From: an uncultured Prevotella sp.
GTDB taxonomy: Bacteria > Bacteroidota > Bacteroidia > Bacteroidales > Bacteroidaceae
Direction: 5' to 3'
Length of the DNA: 12,190 nucleotides
Assembly: GCA_900772835.1 (NCBI GenBank)
Contig: CAAGSA010000083.1
Location: 1-12,190, forward strand
Position 1 is the stretch's first letter; each line of letters opens with the position of its first letter. The notes beneath the pieces were generated by a model. It made no database searches and was not told the DNA's origin. It saw nothing but the letters and a program-made list of their open reading frames with translations. Shown here one piece after another: positions 5,774 to 12,190 of the stretch. Both the position numbers and the translations under genes were made by a program.

Positions 5774-7597
5774 TTAGTATCCAGGGTTCTGGTCGGCAGA
5801 TGTCAGTGCCGTGTTTGTCTCGATTTCCTTTGCCGGTATCGGGCGCAGCCATTTTATCTCTCCGCGTGTGTTTGCCATCTGCTCTGCTGATGATATGCCG
5901 TCGTTGTAGGCAATGCAGTAGCGCACGAGCTGGCGTGTGCGGCGCAGGTCAACCCATCGTGTGGTCTCGGCGTACAGTTCGCGTGCGCGCTCGTCGAGTA
6001 TGAGGTCGAGCATCGTCAGTGTTCCGAACGAAGCCTGGCGCTCGTAGTTCGGTGCGTAGTCGGCGAGTGAGTTCAGATGCTTGGCGTGTGCTCTGTCGCG
6101 TACGGCATTCACGTAATCCAGTGCCGTCGCCTCGTCGCCCAGCATGTAGTATGCTTCTGCTGCAACGAGATAGATGTCGCTCAGGTGGAACACCGGAATG
6201 TCGCGGTAGTCGCAGTTTCCGGAGTTCACCATATCGGTATTCGGATCGTCGAACTTCTTCACCGGCGGTACAGAACCGGCGTTCACTCTTTTGTAGTCGT
6301 CGTAGTCTCTCACGTCGATTTTGTCGATGCCTCCTTCCTCGTTGAACCACCAGAAAGCCATGTCGCCCTTTTTGAGCAGTGCCACGTGTCCGAGGTTCGG
6401 GTTGTTGCCTTTGATGAACCGCATCTTGTTTTCGGCTATGTATTGGTCGATTTCAGAGCGGTCGGTCCAGTACGGGAAGTACTTGAATGCTATCTGCATC
6501 TTTGCCTTAGCCTCTTCGGTGGCATTGTAGTAGGCGTAGTAGCCTGTCGTGAGCCACTGTCCCGGTGTGTAGTTGTAGATGGTGGTCATGAACGTTCCGT
6601 CGAAGCGGTCGTCGCCCTTGTCGAACAGGTAGAGGCTCTTCAGCGACGGTGCGAGGTTGGCGTCGCAGTTCTTCAGTCCGCCGAAGGTCACGTTGCCGTA
6701 TTCGCTGCCGTATGTGTTCTGGCGGCTGTTTCCTCCCGTCAGCACGTCGCCTGGATAGCCGGCGCGGTCGTACTGCACAGAGAAAATCTCCTCGGCGTTG
6801 CCCTCGTTCTTCGGTGACCATTTGTCTTCGAACGACATGGTGAGTGTCTGTCCGGCGATAGTCTCCTTTGCATACTGTGCAGCTTTCTCAAAGTATGATT
6901 TTCCTTCCACGCTGTATGTTCCGTGTGCAGCGTCTTCAAGCTTCGTGTCGATGTCCCATCCTGCTGCGAGGCAAACCTTTGCGAGCAGGGCTTTCACGGC
7001 GCGGCGGCTTACATTGCCGTTGTGGTCGTTGTCGGGCAGTTCCGCACAGTCTTTAATTCCTTCCAGCTCTGCTATCGTCTTGTCGTAGATGTCCTTGAGC
7101 GGTGTGCGCGGATAATTGTCTTCCGAACTGTTGATGTAGTAGTCCACATACGGCACCGAGCCGAACTGCTGCGTGAGCTGGTAGTAGCCGAGGCAGCGCA
7201 TGAATTTCGCTTCAGCCTCATACTTCGTGTTGCCCTGACAGTATGCGAGCAGCTCGTTGGCGTGCAGTATCAGGTCGTAGCAGCTCTTGTAGTAGTCTGC
7301 CACGTCGGCATCCTCCGGTGTGAATTTGTAGCCCTGATAGTCGTTCACGGTTGTCGACTTTGTTGTCGTATACAGGTCTGTGCCCCATTCTGTCAGTGCC
7401 GTTTCGTTTACTATCGGCTTTATCGTGGCATACATCGACACTCTGAGGGCCTCTACAGCCTCCAGTGTCTCCAGGTGCTTTTTTGCATCCACGTTTGATT
7501 TGTTTTCCACGTCCAGACTGCATCCCGTGAGGACTGCTGCTCCTGCCAGAGCTGCAATGAGGGTGGAATGGATATAATTTTTCATAAGAATTGTCAT
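5774..7597 (-). CDS. SusD/RagB family starch-binding-like outer membrane lipoprotein
   Basis: This 607-residue protein (family usually 450-650) binds glycan at the outer face of the outer membrane and acts as the lid of the SusC transporter. The lipobox VLTG-Cys26 shows lipidation. TPR-type helices cover the N-terminal half (EAKFMRCLGYYQLTQQFGSVPYVD is typical of the family). The C-terminal part has DIPVFHLSDIYLVAAEAY, ILDERARELYAE, WVDLRRT (548-554) and the closing LRPIPAKEIETN...NPGY, all hallmarks of SusD_RagB. Translation may start at Met1 (7597) or Met5 (7585). The second gives MKNYIHS and a normal 21-residue lipoprotein signal, so 7585 is the more likely start; I give the longer frame. 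It follows the susC-like gene after 19 nt (31 nt if the shorter start is used), as expected for a co-expressed pair. Confidence 0.96.
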   Translation of the reverse strand: MTILMKNYIHSTLIAALAGAAVLTGCSLDVENKSNVDAKKHLETLEAVEALRVSMYATIKPIVNETALTEWGTDLYTTTKSTTVNDYQGYKFTPEDADVADYYKSCYDLILHANELLAYCQGNTKYEAEAKFMRCLGYYQLTQQFGSVPYVDYYINSSEDNYPRTPLKDIYDKTIAELEGIKDCAELPDNDHNGNVSRRAVKALLAKVCLAAGWDIDTKLEDAAHGTYSVEGKSYFEKAAQYAKETIAGQTLTMSFEDKWSPKNEGNAEEIFSVQYDRAGYPGDVLTGGNSRQNTYGSEYGNVTFGGLKNCDANLAPSLKSLYLFDKGDDRFDGTFMTTIYNYTPGQWLTTGYYAYYNATEEAKAKMQIAFKYFPYWTDRSEIDQYIAENKMRFIKGNNPNLGHVALLKKGDMAFWWFNEEGGIDKIDVRDYDDYKRVNAGSVPPVKKFDDPNTDMVNSGNCDYRDIPVFHLSDIYLVAAEAYYMLGDEATALDYVNAVRDRAHAKHLNSLADYAPNYERQASFGTLTMLDLILDERARELYAETTRWVDLRRTRQLVRYCIAYNDGISSAEQMANTRGEIKWLRPIPAKEIETNTALTSADQNPGY

Positions 7598-7616
7598 TGT
7601 TTGTATGGTTAAACTT

Positions 7617-10600
7617 TTAGAACTTTATGCTTGCTCCGAACTGCCATGTAGTTGTGCTCGGTCCGTCGTTTACCAGTTCGGCGCTTGCCCACTCCGGGTC
7701 ATATCCCTTATACTTGGTGAATACGAACGGGTTCGTCACGGTGCAGTATATTCTGAACTTCTGGCATCCTATCTTCGACAGCCAGCTCTTCGGCAGCGAA
7801 TAGCCCAGCGTGATGTATTTCACTTTCACGAACGAACCGTCGGTGATGGAGTTCGTGTGCGAGAGCCAGTATGCTGTTCCCAGTCCGCCGTTTCCGCATC
7901 CGTTGTTCGGGAACGGATAGTCGCCGTAGTGTGTCGTTTCCTGGTATACCGGGTTGATGAACGAACCGTCGGCGTTCACGCCGTCGCAGCTCAGCAGTGT
8001 TCCTGCCGGGATGTACCAGTCCATGTCGAGCTTGTTGCGTCCTCGGTCGTTGATGCCCAGATAGCTCTTGTAGAAGTTTGAGTATACCTTGTTGCCCTGC
8101 TTGGCATAGAGCGAGAACGAGAAGTCGAAGTCTTTCCATGACAGGTTGCTGGTGAAGCTGCCCGTCCATTTCGGGTCGGTGTTGTATGTCTTCTTGTCGT
8201 TGTCGTCATATTTGCCGTCGCCGTTGCGGTCCACGATGATCGGGTTGCCTTCCACCAGTCCGTAGCATTTGTTGTAGTAGGCATATTCCTTCACGGTTTC
8301 GCCCGGTACGAATCCCTTGAGCTTTGCAATCTCGTTGTCGGGTACCACCATGTCGCGGTCCGTCACGATGCCGTCCCACTCATAGTCGTAGAGCACTCCG
8401 TATGGCTTGCCAATGAAGAGGTTGCCCTTTGTCGTGCCAGTGAGCAGGTTTCCAGTTCCGTTGATTTCGAGCACTTTGTTGCTGTTGTGTGCAAATGTGA
8501 ATGTGGTTTCCCAGTTCCAGTCCTTTGTCTGTATGTTCGTTGTGGTGAGCGAAACCTCCACACCTCTGTTCCTCACTGAACCCACGTTCGTTCTCACGGT
8601 GGCACCGGCAGTCACGAGCGGCAGGTCTCTGTTGTAGAGCAGGTCGGTTGATTTCTTGTTGTAGATATCCACCGAACCACGTATGCGCTCGTTCAGGAAG
8701 CCGAAGTCGATACCGAAGTTCACCTCGTGCGACTTCTCCCATTTCAGGTCCGGGTCAACGATCGAACCGATTGCCACTCCCTGGCTGTATGCCGTGCCGA
8801 AGGGGTAGTATGTGGAGGTGCCCATCACAGCCATCGTTTCATAGTCGAGCACGCTGTTGTTTCCTGTCACACCGTAGGAGAGGCGCAGCTTCAGGTTCGA
8901 CAGCCAGTCTTTAGCCTTCACCATGAACGGCTCTTCCGACAGACGCCATGCCACAGCTGCCGACGGGAACATGCCCCAACGGTTGCCGCTTCTGAAGCGT
9001 GAGCTTCCGTCCCATCGCATCGTTCCTGTGAAGAGGTAGCGTCCGAGATAGGTGTAGTTGGCACGCACGGCATACGACATCAGCTTGTTCTCGCTGTAGC
9101 TGCTGCTTGAGTTCTTGTAGTCGTATCCCTTGTCGGTCGTGCCGATGTTCCACCAGTTTGTGCCTTCCATCACCTTGTTGTACACGAGAGCCTCTGCCTC
9201 CGTGTTGGCGTAGGTGTAGGAAACGAGTCCCATGAGGTTGAGGTGGTGGTCATCGCCGAACATGCGGTCGTAGGTCACCTGGTTGTCCCATGTGTAAGAG
9301 AAAGCTTCGTCGTAGGAGCGCTTTGCCGTGTTCTGTGTCTCGCCGGCTTCCGTGCCCTGGTAGAATCCGTAGCGCTGGTGCGAGTAGGATGGCGAGAAGG
9401 TGGTCTTCAGCGAGAGACCCTTCATTGGCTTTGCCTCGAGATAGATATTTCCCAGTGCGGTCCAGGTCAGCCTGTTCGACCTCTGGTCCTGCATGAGTAT
9501 GAGGGGGCTTATCTGGTTTGAGAACTGGTACATGTCGGTGTTCAGTGCCTCCTTGCTTCCTGGACGGTAGTTGATATTGCCGTCGGCGTCGTATGGCTGC
9601 ATGAATGGGTTCACGTTAAAGGCGTTCTTCACGGCGTCGTCGCTCGCGAAATCCTTGTCGATGCGCGCCAGGTTCACGCTTGCTCCTGCCGCCAGCCATG
9701 AGTTCACCTTGGTGTCCACGCTCGTCTTGATGGTGAACTTGTCCTGCTTGTCGTTCTTGTATATACCCTTCTCGCCTGTATAGCCGAAGCCCACGTGATA
9801 GTTCGTCTTGTTGTTCGAACCGCTGATGGCGAGATAGTGGTTCTGCTGCTGTCCGTCCTGCAGCACGAAGTCTTTCCAGTCGTATGTCTTGCCTGCCAGC
9901 AGCAGTTCCGTCATGCGGTAGGCACCGCTCACGTTGTCCTTGAGCAGACAGCGGTCCAGGTCGTCGTTCACCCATACCGGCTGTCCGCCGTTGGCGTCGC
10001 CGCCGGCTTTGTTCAGGAATTTCATGAAGCGGTATTTGTAGAACTCATTGCCGTTCATGAAGTCGGGCAGGCGTGATGCCTTGCTCACGCCGTAGTATCC
10101 GTCGTAGGTTATCGACGGCTTCTGTGCTCCCTTGGCAATGTTGCTTCCGCTCTTGGTGGTCACGATCACTACGCCTGCCGTGGCGCGCGAACCGTAAATG
10201 GCAGTGCTCGAAGCGTCTTTCAGAATGTCCACACGCTCTATGTCCTGCGGATTCAGGAAGTCGATGTCGCTGCATATCACTCCGTCCACCACGTAGAGCG
10301 GATTCTGGTTGGCGTCGTTGGAGTTCTTGCCTCGTATCTCTATGTTGAATCCTCCTCCCGTGCGGCCGGTAGACTGTGTGATGTTCACGCCCGGCACCGA
10401 GCCTTGCAGGTTGGCAACGACGGATGTTGCACCCTTCTCGTTGAGCTTCTGTGTACCCACTGAACTGATTGAACCGGTGAGGTCGCTCTTCTTCATCGTG
10501 CCGTAGCCCACCACCATCACTTCGTCGAGCACCTTGTCGCTCGTCTTCATCGTTATGCTGTGCAGCTTGCCGGGGTCGCCCTGCAGGTTCACGTCGTCGT

Positions 10601-10832
10601 AGCCGAGGTACGACATCCTTACTTTCTGTGTGGGTTTCAGTCCGGGGATAGTGAAGTTTCCGTCAATGTCGGTCACTGCGGCTGGCTTGCCGTCTACATA
10701 TACCGAAACTCCGATGAGCGGGTCGCCGTTCGTGTCTTTCACGTTTCCGGTCACCGCCTGCTGTGCCATTGCTGTCAGCAGCGCCGTTGACATCAGCGCT
10801 GTGGCAAAGAGTCGTTTCTTGTTAGCAAACAT
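7617..10832 (-). CDS. SusC/RagA family TonB-linked outer membrane transporter
   Basis: This 1071-residue protein, normal length for the family, is the channel that imports oligosaccharides through the outer membrane using TonB energy. The signal peptide ends at AMA-QQ (residue 23). A carboxypeptidase-regulatory-like domain covers about 25-100 (VTGNVKDTNGDPLIGVSVYV, DGNFTIPGL, YLGYDD). The TonB box region is LDEVMVVGYGT (102-112). The plug domain follows to about 230, with NLQGSVPGVNI, PLYVVDGV, the conserved IERVDILKDASSTAIYGSRATAGVVIVTTK, and then the 22-strand barrel ending in the terminal Phe of WQFGASIKF, the usual barrel-assembly signal. The gene lies 27 nt after the first operon gene and directly before the susD-like gene. 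Exact substrate cannot be read from the sequence; the rhamnosidase in the operon suggests a rhamnose-containing glycan. Confidence 0.97.
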   Translation of the reverse strand: MFANKKRLFATALMSTALLTAMAQQAVTGNVKDTNGDPLIGVSVYVDGKPAAVTDIDGNFTIPGLKPTQKVRMSYLGYDDVNLQGDPGKLHSITMKTSDKVLDEVMVVGYGTMKKSDLTGSISSVGTQKLNEKGATSVVANLQGSVPGVNITQSTGRTGGGFNIEIRGKNSNDANQNPLYVVDGVICSDIDFLNPQDIERVDILKDASSTAIYGSRATAGVVIVTTKSGSNIAKGAQKPSITYDGYYGVSKASRLPDFMNGNEFYKYRFMKFLNKAGGDANGGQPVWVNDDLDRCLLKDNVSGAYRMTELLLAGKTYDWKDFVLQDGQQQNHYLAISGSNNKTNYHVGFGYTGEKGIYKNDKQDKFTIKTSVDTKVNSWLAAGASVNLARIDKDFASDDAVKNAFNVNPFMQPYDADGNINYRPGSKEALNTDMYQFSNQISPLILMQDQRSNRLTWTALGNIYLEAKPMKGLSLKTTFSPSYSHQRYGFYQGTEAGETQNTAKRSYDEAFSYTWDNQVTYDRMFGDDHHLNLMGLVSYTYANTEAEALVYNKVMEGTNWWNIGTTDKGYDYKNSSSSYSENKLMSYAVRANYTYLGRYLFTGTMRWDGSSRFRSGNRWGMFPSAAVAWRLSEEPFMVKAKDWLSNLKLRLSYGVTGNNSVLDYETMAVMGTSTYYPFGTAYSQGVAIGSIVDPDLKWEKSHEVNFGIDFGFLNERIRGSVDIYNKKSTDLLYNRDLPLVTAGATVRTNVGSVRNRGVEVSLTTTNIQTKDWNWETTFTFAHNSNKVLEINGTGNLLTGTTKGNLFIGKPYGVLYDYEWDGIVTDRDMVVPDNEIAKLKGFVPGETVKEYAYYNKCYGLVEGNPIIVDRNGDGKYDDNDKKTYNTDPKWTGSFTSNLSWKDFDFSFSLYAKQGNKVYSNFYKSYLGINDRGRNKLDMDWYIPAGTLLSCDGVNADGSFINPVYQETTHYGDYPFPNNGCGNGGLGTAYWLSHTNSITDGSFVKVKYITLGYSLPKSWLSKIGCQKFRIYCTVTNPFVFTKYKGYDPEWASAELVNDGPSTTTWQFGASIKF

Positions 10833-10859
10833 ATTTTTCTGAATTTAAGGTTCTTGTTG

Positions 10860-11645
10860 TTATTTCATTACGAATTTCTTGCCGTTGCGTATGCAGATGC
10901 CTTTGCCCTTCTGTATGCGCTGGCCTATGAGGTTGTAGATTGGGGCGGCAGCGTTGTCGGCAGTTGCGGTGGCGTTGCTGATGCCTGCCTCGGTTCCGTA
11001 GTTTATTGCTGCGCACTGTGCCGAATAGTTGTCCCATGCAGCCTTCGAGGTGAACACTCTGATCAGAGCCTGTTCTTGGTTGTTGCCGCTGAAGCGGAAT
11101 GTGAACGCTCCGGTATATTCAAGGTCGGTGAAGTCGATGGAAGCGAACGTGTAGCCGGCGTTGTGGTACACCGGTGCTCCCAAGTTCGATACGCATGGGT
11201 CCATAGGGTATTTCGCCTTTTCGATGATAGTGGCATTGTCCTTCACGCCGTCACCGATAGGTTCAGTCCATTCCAAATGCTTTTCGTCAACGCCGTATGC
11301 CTGGAGGTAGCACCAGTTGTCGCCGAGCGAGAATCCTGCGAACTGCACTCCGTACATGCTCACGCCTTCTGGCAGATTGATGGTGTAGTAGGTGTTGTTC
11401 TTGAAGTTGAGACCGTCTTCGAATCCCTGGCGCAGCACGCGCTTTGGGTCGCGGCCGTTCATTGTCATAGTGATTCCCTTGCATTTGGAATCGAAATAAT
11501 AGGTCTGGTTGCCTGTTTCCGTCAGGCTTTTCAGAGAGTCGAGTGTCACTTTCGATAGCACTACAATGTCTGCATTCTCGATTTCCTGTGCTTGTGCGCC
11601 GATGGAGCCGAGCAGGCATGCCATCGCTAAGAATAGTTTTTTCAT
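10860..11645 (-). CDS. Secreted protein of unknown function with Prevotella-type C-terminal tail, first gene of the PUL
   Basis: The protein has 261 residues and I do not recognise its family. MKKLFLAMACLLGSIGAQA is a Sec signal peptide cleaved before QEIEN (about residue 21). The Cys at residue 10 is too early to be a lipobox. Residues 25-235 are beta-strand-rich with many aromatics (YYFDS, NTYYTINLPEGVSMYGVQFAGFS, YTGAFTFRFSG), suggesting a beta-sandwich, perhaps a carbohydrate-binding module; this is a guess. The last 28 residues, starting PIYNLIGQRI and ending NGKKFVMK, match the tail common in Prevotella and related secreted proteins (YNLxGQR...KGIxIxNGKKxxxK). That tail is often annotated as a type IX secretion sorting domain or a relative of it. 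The ATG follows an AAACAAAATT-type A-rich leader. The gene precedes the susC-like gene by 27 nt, so it leads the operon and is probably made in quantity. Confidence 0.85.
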   Translation of the reverse strand: MKKLFLAMACLLGSIGAQAQEIENADIVVLSKVTLDSLKSLTETGNQTYYFDSKCKGITMTMNGRDPKRVLRQGFEDGLNFKNNTYYTINLPEGVSMYGVQFAGFSLGDNWCYLQAYGVDEKHLEWTEPIGDGVKDNATIIEKAKYPMDPCVSNLGAPVYHNAGYTFASIDFTDLEYTGAFTFRFSGNNQEQALIRVFTSKAAWDNYSAQCAAINYGTEAGISNATATADNAAAPIYNLIGQRIQKGKGICIRNGKKFVMK

Positions 11646-11748
11646 AATTTTGTTTTTTAAGATGTTAAGTTGTATGTTATTTGTTTATGAATGTCTTCTC
11701 AAGTAGTCTGTAGCTGAACTGTGCAGATTTGTTTTTATGACTCCCGAG

Positions 11749-11772
11749 TTTTTGCAATGTAATTTGCAAAAA
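11749..11772. promoter_or_regulatory. Perfect inverted repeat in the PUL upstream region, possible regulator binding site
   Basis: TTTTTGCAA (11749-11757) and TTGCAAAAA (11764-11772) are perfect 9-bp inverted arms with a 6-nt spacer. The core can also be read as two direct TTTGCAA copies 12 bp apart (11751-11757 and 11763-11769). It lies about 105-125 nt before the first PUL start codon. It is A/T-tipped with no GC-rich stem and no following U-run, so a dimeric regulator site is more likely than a terminator. Which regulator would bind is unknown. Confidence 0.4.
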
Positions 11773-11808
11773 TCATATTTTTACACTTGTTAACATTGTG
11801 CGGTAACG

Positions 11809-11816
11809 CAAATTTA
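11809..11816 (-). promoter_or_regulatory. Candidate -7 box for the PUL operon
   Basis: On the minus strand this reads TAAATTTG, matching TAnnTTTG. It is the only strict match I found upstream of the first PUL gene. No TTTG is present at the expected -33 distance, which would fit a promoter that needs an activator. If used, it gives a leader of about 155 nt that contains the inverted repeat at 11749-11772. Confidence 0.3.
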
Positions 11817-12009
11817 TATGTGTATGTATGCATCTATTGTACATGTTAATTACGGACATTGTTATTGTTCATCAGCTAAATTCCCAGTACCAACTTTGTA
11901 GGGTGTCCAGTTAGATGTTCCGAAAAACAGATGCTGAAATCACCCATTAGGTTGTAAATATAACGCTCTGGTATTTAACGTTTTGAGTAACGAAATAGTT
12001 CTTTGAAAA

Positions 12010-12041
12010 TTTGCATAACTCGTTGATTTTTAGTAACTTTG
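12010..12041 (+). promoter_or_regulatory. Canonical Bacteroidetes promoter for the right-edge gene
   Basis: TTTG (12010-12013) is followed by exactly 20 nt and then TAACTTTG (12034-12041), an ideal -33/-7 pair for the primary sigma factor of Bacteroidetes. The start codon at 12068 is 26 nt further on, after an A-rich leader. This element is strong evidence for both the phylum and the reality of the downstream gene. Confidence 0.8.
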
Positions 12042-12067
12042 AATGTAAATTTAAGATACATAAATCA

Positions 12068-12190
12068 ATGAAAAGGTTAGATTCAAACCAAAATAAAGAG
12101 ACTCTCCAGGAGGAGGTGGAACGTCTTCGTAAAGAGAACAAGAAGCTTGCATCTCAAAAAGACAAGATCAAGGCCAAGTATGACAAGACC
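12068..12190 (+). CDS. Protein with charged coiled-coil N terminus, 5' part only (possibly a transposase)
   Basis: ATG at 12068 opens a frame of 41 codons that continues past the right edge. The peptide begins MKRLDSNQNKETLQEEVERL and continues with further Lys/Glu-rich heptads (RKENKKLASQKDKIKAKY), a textbook coiled coil with Leu at positions 13, 20 and 28. No signal peptide is present, so it is cytoplasmic. Several insertion-sequence transposases begin with such a coil, and the AT-rich leader with its strong promoter would fit, but too little is visible to name a family; a structural or chromosome-associated protein is equally possible. It diverges from the PUL and is not part of that operon. 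Confidence 0.7.
   Translation, partial: MKRLDSNQNKETLQEEVERLRKENKKLASQKDKIKAKYDKT

Larger units (their letters stand above)
1199..11645 (-). other. Compact polysaccharide utilization locus, five-gene probable operon
   Basis: Five consecutive minus-strand genes encode, in order of transcription, an unknown secreted protein, SusC, SusD, a small lipoprotein and a rhamnosidase. Gaps are 27, 19, 19 and 107 nt, so a single transcript ending at the hairpin at 1098-1157 is likely. A tandem susC/susD pair is the defining mark of a PUL. Only one enzyme gene is present and no sensor (hybrid two-component system, ECF sigma/anti-sigma pair or SusR-like protein) is in the window, so the regulator and any further enzymes must be elsewhere. 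Confidence 0.85.
11646..12067. other. Divergent intergenic control region between the PUL and the right-edge gene
   Basis: This is a 422-nt AT-rich region without a coding frame that I can support. It carries the inverted repeat at 11749-11772, a candidate -7 box for the PUL at 11809-11816 and a complete promoter for the plus-strand gene at 12010-12041. The stretch 11895-11960 contains a weak 5-bp inverted pair (GGGTG at 11901-11905, CACCC at 11941-11945) and an 11-codon frame at 11915-11950; neither is enough for a call. Confidence 0.6.

Noticed and set aside
6077..6817. 246-codon plus-strand frame opposite the susD-like gene
   Set aside because: Codon-bias shadow; repetitive Val/His composition and no promoter.
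10854..11558. 234-codon plus-strand frame opposite the first PUL gene
   Set aside because: Shadow frame; the minus-strand product has a clear signal peptide and a known C-terminal tail, this one has neither.
11915..11950. 11-codon plus-strand frame beginning MFRKTDAEITH
   Set aside because: Too short, no ribosome-binding context or terminator; probably chance.
11947..12141. 64-codon minus-strand frame at the right edge
   Set aside because: Runs antisense through a perfect plus-strand promoter and the coiled-coil gene; low-complexity composition.

Overview
The window looks like Bacteroidales chromosome, probably Prevotellaceae or Muribaculaceae. Three things suggest this: a SusC/SusD pair, a promoter of the Bacteroidetes form TTTG-N20-TAnnTTTG at the right end, and a C-terminal tail in one secreted protein of the kind common in Prevotella. 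Genes are fairly GC-rich and the gaps between them are AT-rich. I see no rRNA, tRNA, CRISPR array or complete insertion sequence.

Layout from left to right. Positions 1-757 hold a minus-strand PD-(D/E)XK nuclease/transposase-family gene cut by the left edge. Positions 758-1198 are non-coding or nearly so, with a candidate promoter, an 11-bp-period AT repeat, a possible 26-residue ORF on the plus strand and a long hairpin that probably terminates transcription. Positions 1199-11645 hold five minus-strand genes that read as one compact polysaccharide utilization locus (PUL). In transcription order these are a secreted protein of unknown function (261 aa), a SusC-like TonB-dependent transporter (1071 aa), a SusD-like surface glycan-binding lipoprotein (607 aa), a small calycin-like lipoprotein (160 aa) and a 1321-aa two-domain enzyme. 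The first four are separated by only 19-27 nt. The enzyme lies 107 nt further on, beyond a hairpin. Positions 11646-12067 are a divergent control region. A plus-strand gene with a coiled-coil N terminus starts at 12068 and runs off the right edge.

How the genes work together (inference): SusD and probably the small lipoprotein bind a glycan at the cell surface, SusC imports it through the outer membrane, and the periplasmic enzyme removes rhamnose. That enzyme joins a GH78 alpha-L-rhamnosidase to a sialidase-like beta-propeller that lacks a recognisable sialidase signature. The substrate is therefore likely a rhamnose-bearing plant or algal polysaccharide such as a pectin side chain, an arabinogalactan or ulvan. 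No regulator and no rhamnose catabolism gene are in view. The most interesting points are the enzyme fusion with its altered GH78 motif, the unknown secreted protein that leads the operon, and the inverted repeat in the operon's upstream region.
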